Part shown: piece after piece, positions 1-7,833 of the stretch
Layout: every line of letters starts with the position of its first letter
How positions within the stretch are numbered: the stretch's first letter is position 1
Assembly: GCA_023390775.1 (NCBI GenBank)
Contig: JAEWCF010000064.1
Coordinates: 1 to 43,730 of the forward strand
Reading direction: 5' to 3'
From: Bacteroidota bacterium
GTDB lineage: Bacteria; Bacteroidota; Bacteroidia; Flavobacteriales; Flavobacteriaceae
DNA: 43,730 bases
Notes under the pieces: generated by a model
Databases searched by the model: none
The model's input: only the letters and a program-made list of their open reading frames with translations
Told to the model about the DNA's origin: nothing
Made by a program: the position numbers and the translations under genes

Positions 1-21
1 CCACTAACCACTAACCACTAA
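1..21. repeat. Heptanucleotide tandem repeat (CCACTAA)x3
   Basis: Three perfect head-to-tail copies of a 7-bp unit at the very edge of the window; the array may continue outside it. It lies just beyond the 3' end of the minus-strand gene ending at 40. Other spacers in this window carry tandem repeats of different sequence but the same 7-bp period (near 23548, 26191, 26362 and 38130). Confidence 0.75.
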
Positions 22-39
22 AGACCAGCCACCGGCCAA

Positions 40-1665
40 TCAATGCCTCACGATTATTTTTTTGGTCTCCTTCTGGTTTCCGCGTTCGATCGATACGAAA
101 TAAATACCGTTGCTCAGGCTTTGCGTGTTGAGAATTGACTTGTTTGCTCCCTCATTTCGGACCGGCAACTTGATGAGTTGGCCAAGCGTATTGTGGACCG
201 TGACATTGAACTCGTCGATGCCGTCGAATTGCATGGTCAGCTCATTGTTGGTGGGAACGGGATAGACCACAAAGTCGTTTGAAGAGGTCTCGTAGTCGCC
301 CACGGCCAGCGAAGTCCCGATATTGATCGTATGCTGAAGGTCATTGTAGCCTTTGGATGCAAGCCAGGAATTGTTGTTGGCGAACCGGATGGAATATTCG
401 GGCCTGGTCGCAAGGTCCGTATTGGAGTCGGGCATGTGGATAAACATTTTATAGCTTCCCGCCACGACGTTCGCAGGAACCGTCAGTGTCTCATTGATCG
501 CCTGCTGGGTACCGCCCAGCCAAAGGCGCGGATCGCTGGCCATGGGAATGGAATATTCCTGGTCGGTCACCGTATTTTTAAGGACGATGTAGGCGGTGCG
601 CTGATTGTAGGGCGCCGCGAACCCGTTGTTCTTGACCTGCAGAACGATGGGCAGAACACCGCCGGCGGTAGCGTTTGTCGGGAAAATTCCGCTCTTGAGT
701 TCAAAACGGTAGCCGAGGCGGTTTTCGATCTCGTCAAAACAGTCAAGGCTTTCGAACCCGTCGATCACCCCCGGATGATAATCCAGGTTAAGGTAAGACC
801 AGTGGAACTTGGACATTTCGGCAAGGGCGGTCTGGCACTGCGAACGAGGCGCATTGACGGCGCAGGTCTCGCCTCCCATGGGAAGGTATTTGGTCTCCTG
901 CTCCAGGTATGGATATTCCACCGAAGTGTTGGAATACGTACCGTAGTCGGAAGAACTCGCGAGGAAACAGTCGTTGTGGTGGCCAACGCGCGCCAGCGCA
1001 GAATTGGTAAAGGCCTGCGACGATGCGATCGCGGCAGTACTGTTCATCGTGTTCATCTTCAGTTTGGGCGTGCGGATCTGGACCATCCTGTTGGGAAGCG
1101 CGGCCAAAAGTGCGTTGACCACATCTTTGCGGTTTTGGTAATCAGTGGGCGTGGGGTTCATCCCGAAATTGGTCGTATAGTACCACTCGCCCCAGGCGCC
1201 AACAAATCCGGCCTGCGCCACGGGAATGACATCGATATTGGATTGAAGGATCGGCGTAAGTTGGCTGATGTGCGCCAGGACCTGTGACTTTGTCGCGTCC
1301 TGGGGAAGTCCGTTGTCGTTGTCGTCCGAATAGGCGAACCTCACGATGCATTTGAGCCCCGCATTGCGTACTTTCGCAAAATCCTGCTGCATATTGCTCA
1401 GGTAAGTGCTTGAAATCGGCGAGGCGATGAAATCCTCCAGATAGAATACACGAAGGATCAAAGTGATGTTTTCATTCTGGCGGTAACCGTTGAGGACCGA
1501 TTGGCTTAGCGGCGCGTACGAGGCTGAATGCGTTTCGGTGTGTTTGTAAAATCCGCGCTCGGGGTTCGCGAAAGCCGTCGAGGTACCGGTGTAGGAAATC
1601 GTAGTTGTTTGGGCATGCAGTGACAACACTCCGGCCAGGATCAGAAAGGCAGATAATTTTCTCAT
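40..1665 (-). CDS. Exported DUF4874/DUF4832 protein with T9SS sorting tail
   Basis: 541 residues. The first ~19 residues form a signal peptide (MRKLSAF, hydrophobic core, then HAQ before the mature chain). The middle resembles the DUF4874 plus DUF4832 pair found in predicted surface carbohydrate-active proteins: the sequence around NPERGFYKHTETH begins the first domain, and the GFVGAWGEWY segment recalls a TIM-barrel glycoside-hydrolase strand. Residues ~465-541 are a type A T9SS C-terminal domain (VYPVPTNNELTM, then GIYFVSIERG and KKIIVRH), so the protein should cross the outer membrane by the Por system and be secreted or surface-anchored. The ATG at 1665 directly precedes the signal peptide. 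It stands alone on the minus strand; the 0.5 kb spacer separates it from the divergent gene at 2182. Enzymatic function is unproven; a glycosidase-like role is inferred from fold only. Confidence 0.88.
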   Translation of the reverse strand: MRKLSAFLILAGVLSLHAQTTTISYTGTSTAFANPERGFYKHTETHSASYAPLSQSVLNGYRQNENITLILRVFYLEDFIASPISSTYLSNMQQDFAKVRNAGLKCIVRFAYSDDNDNGLPQDATKSQVLAHISQLTPILQSNIDVIPVAQAGFVGAWGEWYYTTNFGMNPTPTDYQNRKDVVNALLAALPNRMVQIRTPKLKMNTMNSTAAIASSQAFTNSALARVGHHNDCFLASSSDYGTYSNTSVEYPYLEQETKYLPMGGETCAVNAPRSQCQTALAEMSKFHWSYLNLDYHPGVIDGFESLDCFDEIENRLGYRFELKSGIFPTNATAGGVLPIVLQVKNNGFAAPYNQRTAYIVLKNTVTDQEYSIPMASDPRLWLGGTQQAINETLTVPANVVAGSYKMFIHMPDSNTDLATRPEYSIRFANNNSWLASKGYNDLQHTINIGTSLAVGDYETSSNDFVVYPVPTNNELTMQFDGIDEFNVTVHNTLGQLIKLPVRNEGANKSILNTQSLSNGIYFVSIERGNQKETKKIIVRH

Positions 1666-2132
1666 GTAGGTTTAGAATTGCAAGTGTGTTATACAAATAC
1701 CGTTTATCGACTTATTAGGGGTTTTCATCGATTATCGGACTTTGCAAATCTACCGGTTGATTTTAAAAAGTGGGAATTATGTAATGTTAAAAATTGCGAT
1801 TTTATCGACGAAATGCACATCAGCAGTAATTTCGTAAGTATTGTCTTTCACATTAGATGTTTTTTGTAAGGTTTTACGCTGATTTTGAGTAAATTAGTTA
1901 TTAACTATTTGCGTTTTTTATGTTGATAAACTCCAAATTTTACTCTTTGAATGTCTTAAAGTGGAAATTCTGTAAATTCTGGACGGTATAAAATTACGTT
2001 TTTCATCGACGAACTGCACATTCGATCCACTCCTGCAAATATTCCCATGCAAACTATAATTTATATTATGTAAAATAGGAAAATTGCCTGATTTGCATCT
2101 GTCAAAATTTTTCAACATGTTATCAGCCCCCG
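1666..2132. other. A+T-rich spacer with diverged direct repeats
   Basis: This ~470-bp stretch between divergent genes is far richer in A+T than the flanking coding DNA and holds no convincing ORF. It contains an imperfect direct repeat: around 1765-1821 (AAAGTGGGAATTATGTAA, later TTTATCGACGAAATGCACAT) and again around 1957-2022 (AAAGTGGAAATTCTGTAA, later TTTCATCGACGAACTGCACA). Two further TTWTCGA-type sites lie at about 1703-1711 and 1724-1735. These could be operator copies or an old spacer duplication. No RNA structure or terminator is evident. Confidence 0.5.
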
Positions 2133-2163
2133 TTGGACAGCCTGATAATTAGAATTAATTTTA
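2133..2163 (+). promoter_or_regulatory. Bacteroidota-type promoter for the DUF294 gene
   Basis: TTG at 2133-2135, a 20-nt gap, then TAATTTTA at 2156-2163. This matches the Bacteroidota sigma-ABfrA consensus TTG-N19-21-TAnnTTTG except for the last base. The start codon follows 18 nt downstream, implying a short leader. No Shine-Dalgarno-like sequence is seen, as usual in this phylum. Confidence 0.55.
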
Positions 2164-2181
2164 CCGGGTATCCCCAAGACT

Positions 2182-4092
2182 ATGAATGCCATCGCCACGC
2201 GCATTGCGGAATTCCTGAAACAATATCCGCCGTTCCACCATCTCAGCCTCGAGGACCTTTCGGAAATCGCCGTCGGGGTTCGCGTGGTCGCCCTCGAAAA
2301 GCACGAAACGCTCTTTCAGGTAAACGATGCGCTGCATGACAGTTTCTATATAGTGGCCTCGGGAGGTGTCAACCTCCTGGTGATATCCGATTCGGAGGAA
2401 ACCCTTCTCAACAAATGTGGCCCCGGCGACCTCTTCGGATTGCGGCCGTTTTTCGCCAAGAACAATTACATGATGACGGCCAAGGCTCGTGAGGAAAGCA
2501 TCGTGTATGCGATCCCCATTGCGGTATTCCGGCCATTCGTGGCCCGCAGCGGCGAGATATTGGAATTCCTTTTGGAAAGTTTTGCCACCAATACGCGAAA
2601 CCCCGACGATCACAACCGCGGAAAATTGCTATCGGAAAACTTTATTTTTAACGATCCGCAGCCCGAACTCCAGTTTTTCCAGACCCTCGACTACAACAAA
2701 CAGCCGGTACGGGCGCTTCCCGTCGACAATATCCGCACGGTTGCCCAGAAAATGACCGACAATCTTTCGGATTGCGCCATCATCACCAACGGGGAATTTC
2801 CGGCTGGCATCGTTACCGACACCGACCTTCGGACCAAGATTGCGACCGGGCGCTTCCCGCTTGAGTCGGAGGCGCGCAAGATCATGAGTTCCCCCGTGGT
2901 CACCGTGCCCGAGAACGTCTCGCTAGCCGAGGCCCAGCTGCTCATGCTCAAGTACGGCATCACCCATTTGTGCGTGACCCAGGACGGTTCAGAAAAAACG
3001 CCTATCAAGGGAATCGTGTCACAGCGCGATATCATTGCGGCACAGGCCAGTAACCCCGGCGTGCTGATCAAGGAGATCAAGAAGGCAAAATCGGCTGCCG
3101 AGCTTCGTTCGGTGCGTTCCAAATTGCAGTCGATCATCCAAACCTCGGTATCCAAGGACATCCCGCTCACGCATGTTTTCAGCATTGCCGGCGAGATCAA
3201 TTTTGCGATCCTGCGGCGCGCCGTGGAACTTGCCATCCTCGACCTTGGCTCACCCCCTTCCCGCTTTGCGTGGCTCAGCATCGGAAGCCAGGGAAGGAAA
3301 GAACAATTGCTGCTCACCGACCAGGACAGCATCCTGGTTTTTGAGGACGTCGCCCCGGAAAAGTACCGCGATGTCAAGAATTATTTCCTCCGGCTCGCGA
3401 AGAAGGCCGTGGCAACCCTCGAAGCGGTCGGTTATCCTGCCTGTCCAAACGGCCATACCGCCAGCAACATGCTGTGGTGCAAATCGCTCTCCGATTGGTC
3501 AAAGCAATATGCCAGTTGGATGACGGCCCCGCGCGAGAGCAACGAGATCGCCAGTATTTTCTTTGATTATGAGATCGTTTTTGGCGATGCCGCGCTCGAG
3601 GAAGCGATCACCGAGGCCATTTTCGGCAATGTGCCCAAGCGCGATTCGCTTTTCTTTGATTATTTGGGGAACGATGCGCTGCGCAAGCCACCCGCCCTCA
3701 GCTTTTTCAAGAAATTCAATCTGGAGGAGGAAGGCGAATTCCGCGATCGGTTCAACATCAAGACCCGCGCGATACTACCATTGGTTGACGGCGCCAGGCT
3801 CCTGACGCTCAGCCAGGGCATCCGCGGCATCAACAACACCTACCAGCGGTTCAAGCAGCTTTCCATCGCAGATCCGCGCAATGCCGAGGTTTACCTCAAT
3901 TGCGGCGAAGCTTTCCTGACCCTGACGCACATCAGGACCGAGGACGGCCTTCGCAACGACGGCAGCGGGCAGTATATCAACATCCAGGAACTGCCCAAAC
4001 CCGATCGGGAAAAATTGAAAAACGCCCTCTACCCGATGCGCGACCTGGAGGAACTCATAAAGGATAAATTCAGGTTAACCCAATTTTCGTGA
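2182..4092 (+). CDS. Cyclic-nucleotide-binding/CBS/DUF294 nucleotidyltransferase-like protein
   Basis: 636 residues with the order cyclic-nucleotide-binding-like domain (~1-140), paired CBS domains (~170-300), DUF294 nucleotidyltransferase-like domain (~320-460) and a helical C-terminal DUF294 domain (~490-630). The nucleotidyltransferase core is visible as IGSQGRKEQ followed by TDQDSILV, the GS...DxD arrangement of PII-uridylyltransferase (GlnD)-like enzymes, and looks intact. The family is expected to sense adenine nucleotides or cyclic nucleotides and to modify or regulate a partner; its target is not established. In many bacteria this gene and a DnaQ-like exonuclease gene sit beside acetate permease and acs. 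Here both face an operon containing acs, so a role in acetate metabolism is inferred. The stop overlaps the next start (TGATG), so translation is probably coupled. Confidence 0.88.
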   Translation: MNAIATRIAEFLKQYPPFHHLSLEDLSEIAVGVRVVALEKHETLFQVNDALHDSFYIVASGGVNLLVISDSEETLLNKCGPGDLFGLRPFFAKNNYMMTAKAREESIVYAIPIAVFRPFVARSGEILEFLLESFATNTRNPDDHNRGKLLSENFIFNDPQPELQFFQTLDYNKQPVRALPVDNIRTVAQKMTDNLSDCAIITNGEFPAGIVTDTDLRTKIATGRFPLESEARKIMSSPVVTVPENVSLAEAQLLMLKYGITHLCVTQDGSEKTPIKGIVSQRDIIAAQASNPGVLIKEIKKAKSAAELRSVRSKLQSIIQTSVSKDIPLTHVFSIAGEINFAILRRAVELAILDLGSPPSRFAWLSIGSQGRKEQLLLTDQDSILVFEDVAPEKYRDVKNYFLRLAKKAVATLEAVGYPACPNGHTASNMLWCKSLSDWSKQYASWMTAPRESNEIASIFFDYEIVFGDAALEEAITEAIFGNVPKRDSLFFDYLGNDALRKPPALSFFKKFNLEEEGEFRDRFNIKTRAILPLVDGARLLTLSQGIRGINNTYQRFKQLSIADPRNAEVYLNCGEAFLTLTHIRTEDGLRNDGSGQYINIQELPKPDREKLKNALYPMRDLEELIKDKFRLTQFS

Positions 4093-4685
4093 TGCTGGAC
4101 TGGTTAAAGAACATCAATCGGGAATACCCTCATTTCTGGAAGGCGTACCTGGGGAAATTCGAGAAGAAACCCACGCGTTTTGTCGCACTACACGGTGAAA
4201 AGTCGGGAACCGATCCGCATAAGGACGTCATCTATTCGTTTTCGGCGTTTTCGATCGTCAACTCCCAATTGCTCGTCGGCGACAATTTCGAATGTGTCCT
4301 GCTGCAGTACAAATTCCTTCACGACAACGGTTTTTCAAATGAATTCCTGGTCAAGAGCCCGATGCCCAAAATGACCGAGCAACAGGCCGTCGAGGCGTTG
4401 ATCGACTTCATCGGGAATTCCACGCTGATCGGCTACCGGATCCACTACCTGGTCGAACTCATCAATCAATCGCTTGAAAAGATGGCCTGCGGCAGGCTCA
4501 AAAACGAAGCGCTTGACATTGAGATCATGTACCGTAAATGGAAAGATGCCGACGGTTCCTTCAGCCTTCCGGAAATCGCATCGGGACTAAAGATCGCACT
4601 TCCGGAGGCGTCCGCGGCTTCAGATGAATCCTACGCGATCGGGCTCGCCTTCCTGAAACTGAAATCGAGGCTCAACCTGCAATAG
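4092..4685 (+). CDS. Degenerate DnaQ-fold (3'-5' exonuclease-like) protein
   Basis: 197 residues from the ATG at 4092, which overlaps the upstream stop by one base (a GTG three bases earlier is less likely). The length, the opening LDWLKNINREYPHFWKAYL and the segment RLKNEALDIEIMYRKW match the exonuclease-like protein usually paired with DUF294 proteins. The DEDD catalytic set is largely missing. Motif I, normally xDxETTG, reads ALHGEKSG and keeps only the Glu. Motif II, normally GHNIxFD, reads GYRIHYLVE and loses the Asp. The last motif, normally Hx4D, lies in SDESYAIGLAF with neither His nor the usual Asp. I infer a non-catalytic nucleic-acid- or nucleotide-binding partner of the DUF294 protein. 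Its 3' end overlaps the convergent phosphopantetheinyl transferase gene by 14 bp. Confidence 0.8.
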   Translation: MLDWLKNINREYPHFWKAYLGKFEKKPTRFVALHGEKSGTDPHKDVIYSFSAFSIVNSQLLVGDNFECVLLQYKFLHDNGFSNEFLVKSPMPKMTEQQAVEALIDFIGNSTLIGYRIHYLVELINQSLEKMACGRLKNEALDIEIMYRKWKDADGSFSLPEIASGLKIALPEASAASDESYAIGLAFLKLKSRLNLQ

Positions 4686-5145
4686 TCACGGCCTCGGTAA
4701 AGCGGCCATGGTGTGACATCGACGCAGGCTTCCACGTCCCTGCTTCGCGCACGAAGGGCAATCCGTCCCTTTTGCACAAGAATTCCGGATCGATCATAAC
4801 CAGTTCCGATAACAAATGTTTATCAGATGCGGCACAGGCCGACAATTTCCCGGGAACGTGTTCGAACTTAAAAAAATAGGTTTTACTTCGGATGGATACC
4901 GTGCCGGTTTCGGGATCGCAGATGATCCTGCCTGGGTAGAACCCCTTCTCCCCTCCCATCCTCACATGTGCCTTATAGGCCGATTCCTTCACGGCCCAGA
5001 GCGTCCAGACGGCCAGATCCGGATCGGGTGAATCGAATATCCAACGGCGCTCGCCGGCCGTAAAAATCTTTTCCAACCAACCTTTGCGCAAGGGGTCGGA
5101 TTCGGTTTTAACCAGGTCGAGGTCTATGACATCATTGCCCAGCAT
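4672..5145 (-). CDS. 4'-phosphopantetheinyl transferase superfamily protein
   Basis: 157 residues. It should transfer the phosphopantetheine arm of CoA to the serine of an acyl carrier protein. Both signature motifs are present: GNDVIDL at the N-terminus (magnesium-binding Asp) and WAVKESAYKA near residue 55. The length is that of a short AcpS/half-Sfp enzyme. The start at 5145 (MLGNDVIDL) is chosen because upstream in-frame codons lie inside the acyl carrier protein gene and encode no conserved sequence; the start overlaps that gene by 14 bp. It is the last gene of the polyketide operon and probably activates the operon's own carrier protein, whose attachment motif is unusual. Confidence 0.88.
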   Translation of the reverse strand: MLGNDVIDLDLVKTESDPLRKGWLEKIFTAGERRWIFDSPDPDLAVWTLWAVKESAYKAHVRMGGEKGFYPGRIICDPETGTVSIRSKTYFFKFEHVPGKLSACAASDKHLLSELVMIDPEFLCKRDGLPFVREAGTWKPASMSHHGRFTEAVTIAG

Positions 5146-5383
5146 GGCGCTTTTGTTCGATGATGGACAGCGCCGATTGCACGTCCAACATCTTTTCCAT
5201 CGATTCATTGTCGATCGTGATGTCGAACGCCTCCTCGATGTCCAGGACCACGTCCACCAAATTGGCCGAGTTGATCTTCAGGTCGGTAATGAACCCCGTC
5301 TGCGGAGAAAGGGACTCGAGCGCCTCCGGATTTTTGGTGTACGGCCGCACAATTTCCTTCAGTTTTTCAATCGTTTCGTTCAT
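5132..5383 (-). CDS. Acyl carrier protein with variant attachment motif
   Basis: 83 residues, a typical length for a free-standing acyl carrier protein. The four-helix pattern fits, and the phosphopantetheine site is at Ser39 in LKINSANLVDVVLDIEEAF. The usual GxDSLxxVE box is therefore replaced by NSANLVD: Ser is kept but the preceding Asp is Asn and the following Leu is Ala. This suggests a specialised carrier rather than the housekeeping AcpP. It overlaps the ketosynthase gene upstream by 4 bp (ATGA) and the transferase gene downstream by 14 bp. It probably carries the growing acyl chain made by the neighbouring ketosynthase, dehydratase and reductase before hand-off to the type III polyketide synthase. 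Confidence 0.88.
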   Translation of the reverse strand: MNETIEKLKEIVRPYTKNPEALESLSPQTGFITDLKINSANLVDVVLDIEEAFDITIDNESMEKMLDVQSALSIIEQKRHAGQ

Positions 5384-6642
5384 ATGTATTTTTTTAGGAT
5401 GACACAGGCATTGACATCACCAAATCCAAAACTGGCCTTTGCCAGGTAATGAACCGGCATTGCAATGGTTTTCAAAGGGACTGCCGAAGGATCGGCAATG
5501 GCGGCAATTTCCGGATTGAGGTCCTCGCAATTGCTATTCCCGAACACAAAGCTGCGTGCAATCTGCAGTACCGATGCCACGCACTCGATGCTTCCCGCAC
5601 CGGCGAGGCAGTGCCCCGTCAATCCCTTGAGGGAGTTGATGAGCGGGAAATCCGTTCCCGAACGACCCAGTGCCTTCGACCAATTGGCTATTTCCAAAGC
5701 ATCCTTCGCCGTCGCCGTGAGGTGGCCGTTGATGGCATCGACCTGCCCTGGCTTCACGCCGCTGCGCTCGAGCGACTGGCGGATGCACCGGACGACGGCC
5801 TCCGGGTTGGGGGCGACCATGCTGCCGGGATCTTTCTGCCCACCCGAATTGACGCTTCCCCCCAAAATTTCACAATAAATCTGCGCACCCCTCTTCACGG
5901 CGCTTTCAAGGCTTTCAACCACCAGGGCTCCCGCACCAGAGGCCGGAACGAACCCGGAGGCCGTGGCGCTCATGGGTCGTGAACCACTTTGCGGATCGTC
6001 GTTGTGACGGGTCGTGAGCACGCGCATCGCATCGAATCCGCCCCAAATGTAAGGGCCCGAATCGCCTGTCGAACCCGCAAGCATCCTGTCAGCCAGCCCC
6101 GACCGCACGCGCTCAAAAGCCATGATCAGGCTTTCGGTACCGGTACAACACGCCGAAGAATTGCTGGTGACCTGATTCCCCAAGCCCAATTTTCCCGCAA
6201 GATAGGCGGAAACCCCGCTGGACATCGTCTGCTGTACCGCGGTCGAGCCCAACCTGCGCGCCTCTCCCGCATCGATTTTGTAAATGCTCTCCCTGAATTT
6301 TTCGGTGCCGAGACTTCCGGTTCCGAAGATCGTCCCGCTATCGTAATCGGGTTTGCCCGATTCCAGTCCCGCATCTTTCCAGGCATCCATTCCGGCGATA
6401 AAGCCATATAAAATTCCGGATGAATTGAAGTTCCGCAACTCCAATTCCGTCAGGTAATTACCTATAATTGATTCATCTATTTGAGGGCGTCCCGAAATCC
6501 GGCACGAAAAATTGAGCCGCTCGAGTTCCGGATCGTACCGGATCCCCGAAACGCCGTTGCGCACCGCCCTTTCAAATTCGGCCAGGCCGACACCGTTTGG
6601 CGCCGCTATCCCAAGTCCCGTGATGACAACCCTCCTATCCAT
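5380..6642 (-). CDS. Beta-ketoacyl-ACP synthase (FabF-like ketosynthase)
   Basis: 420 residues from the ATG at 6642 (MDRRVVITGLGIAAPNGVG). An earlier in-frame start lies inside the dehydratase gene and is rejected. The decarboxylating condensing triad is intact: Cys near 165 in SACCTGTE, His307 in NGHLTATAKD and His344 in KGLTGHCLAGAG. The usual ACATG around the nucleophile is ACCTG. It is expected to elongate acyl chains on the adjacent carrier protein using malonyl units. It overlaps the dehydratase gene by 8 bp and the carrier gene by 4 bp. Clustering with a type III polyketide synthase, rather than with other fab genes, points to a dedicated secondary-metabolite chain builder and not the housekeeping FabF. 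Confidence 0.9.
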   Translation of the reverse strand: MDRRVVITGLGIAAPNGVGLAEFERAVRNGVSGIRYDPELERLNFSCRISGRPQIDESIIGNYLTELELRNFNSSGILYGFIAGMDAWKDAGLESGKPDYDSGTIFGTGSLGTEKFRESIYKIDAGEARRLGSTAVQQTMSSGVSAYLAGKLGLGNQVTSNSSACCTGTESLIMAFERVRSGLADRMLAGSTGDSGPYIWGGFDAMRVLTTRHNDDPQSGSRPMSATASGFVPASGAGALVVESLESAVKRGAQIYCEILGGSVNSGGQKDPGSMVAPNPEAVVRCIRQSLERSGVKPGQVDAINGHLTATAKDALEIANWSKALGRSGTDFPLINSLKGLTGHCLAGAGSIECVASVLQIARSFVFGNSNCEDLNPEIAAIADPSAVPLKTIAMPVHYLAKASFGFGDVNACVILKKYI

Positions 6643-7057
6643 GCGCAAATCCTTCAATGGTTCCTTCGGCGGCCTTTTCGCCTTCGCAGAATACGGTAAC
6701 GGCACATTTGAGCTTCCCGAAACGGTTGTAGATTTTTTCAGATTGGACCGTTATCCTCGAACCCGGCGCCACGGGGCGCAAAAATTCCATTGAAGCCGCC
6801 GACATCGAAATCGATTCCGGCCTCTTCCCGCTAAGGAAAATGGCAAAGGCGACAAGGCCGATCTGGGCGGCCGCCTCGGTAATCAATACGCCGGGAGTCA
6901 CCGGTTTGTCGGGGAAATGGGCGGCAAAATAAGGCGCATCCGCAGGAAAAACGTAGGTGCCCGTAATGCCATTTTCGGAGGCCTCAACGATTTCATCGGC
7001 AAACAAAAATCCCTTTCCGTAGGGCATCAGGCCCAGAATCTTATCGAGTTCCATCAT
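6635..7057 (-). CDS. 3-hydroxyacyl-ACP dehydratase, hot-dog fold (FabA/FabZ-like)
   Basis: 140 residues from the ATG at 7057, which overlaps the SDR stop codon as ATGA. The FabZ/FabA signature is clear: HFPDKPVTPGVLITEAAAQ, with likely catalytic His47 and Glu61. A single hot-dog of this size works as a homodimer or larger. It should dehydrate 3-hydroxyacyl groups on the operon's carrier protein to enoyl-ACP, which the neighbouring SDR could then reduce. No dedicated ketoreductase is evident in the operon, so that step may be borrowed from primary fatty acid synthesis. Confidence 0.87.
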   Translation of the reverse strand: MMELDKILGLMPYGKGFLFADEIVEASENGITGTYVFPADAPYFAAHFPDKPVTPGVLITEAAAQIGLVAFAIFLSGKRPESISMSAASMEFLRPVAPGSRITVQSEKIYNRFGKLKCAVTVFCEGEKAAEGTIEGFAHG

Positions 7058-7833
7058 TGCAACGATTCGCCGCCGTCGGCACAGATTACGGTTCCATTGA
7101 TCCACGCCGACTCGTCTCGACATAACAGATATACGACATTGGCGATGTCTTCCGGCCTCGTGTTGCGCCCCGAGGGATTTCTGGAGGCGGAATGTTCGAG
7201 GATCGCCTGGGCGCCCGGGATTGCGCGAAGTGAATGTGTATCGGTAACGCCGGCCTGGATGCAATTGGCCCTGATCCCAAACGGCCTGAATTCCAATGCG
7301 ATGCTTCGGATGAGCGCCTCGAGCGCGGCCTTGGCCATCGACACGGCGGCATAGTGTTGCATCGGGCGTCGCGAACCCTCACTGCTAAAGGCCAGGACAC
7401 GGGCATCGTCAGCGAAAATTTTATTCTTGTGCAGTGCCTGCGTCCAGCTCAACAACGAGGTCGCCATCGATTCCATCGTGATGGAAAGATCGTCGGGGCA
7501 AAGCGCTTCGGAACCGGTGAGCCCCTTCAACGATCCACGGGCAATGCTGTGTAATAGGACGCGCACCTTAGCATTCGCGGAAGCCAGGGCCGCTGCGATC
7601 CTCTCAATATTTTCGGGGCGGGAGGCGTCGAGGTTGAAGGTCATCAGCGCAGTGATTTTTGATATATTTTCGAACTCTTCCGAAATTTTTTCCATGGCCG
7701 CACGCGAATCGCGGTGCACGATGCAGATGTTCATGCCTTCACTCGCAAGTTTGAGTGCCGATGCAAGTCCCAAACCGCTGCTGCCGCCGAGGATCACGGC
7801 CCAATATCCGGTATTCTGGAATGTTTTTACCAT
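7054..7833 (-). CDS. SDR-family enoyl-ACP reductase-like protein
   Basis: 259 residues, Rossmann SDR fold with GGSSGLGLA at the N-terminus. The active site reads Y161-x6-K168 (HYAAVSMAKAALEAL) rather than the classical Y-x3-K. Y-x6-K, together with HSIARG before it, is the arrangement of FabI/FabL-type enoyl-ACP reductases, so I favour enoyl reduction over ketoreduction. The glycine pattern is closer to FabL than to FabI. It overlaps the type III polyketide synthase gene by 7 bp and the dehydratase gene by 4 bp. Together with ketosynthase, dehydratase and carrier protein it would give a saturated acyl starter for the polyketide synthase. A ketoreductase role remains possible. Confidence 0.82.
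   Translation of the reverse strand: MVKTFQNTGYWAVILGGSSGLGLASALKLASEGMNICIVHRDSRAAMEKISEEFENISKITALMTFNLDASRPENIERIAAALASANAKVRVLLHSIARGSLKGLTGSEALCPDDLSITMESMATSLLSWTQALHKNKIFADDARVLAFSSEGSRRPMQHYAAVSMAKAALEALIRSIALEFRPFGIRANCIQAGVTDTHSLRAIPGAQAILEHSASRNPSGRNTRPEDIANVVYLLCRDESAWINGTVICADGGESLQ

Noticed and set aside
331..1287. A 318-codon plus-strand frame and other long antisense frames (e.g. 12799-13755, 15300-16412, 30223-31437)
   Set aside because: All lie opposite genes with clear family signatures and show no motif or start context of their own.
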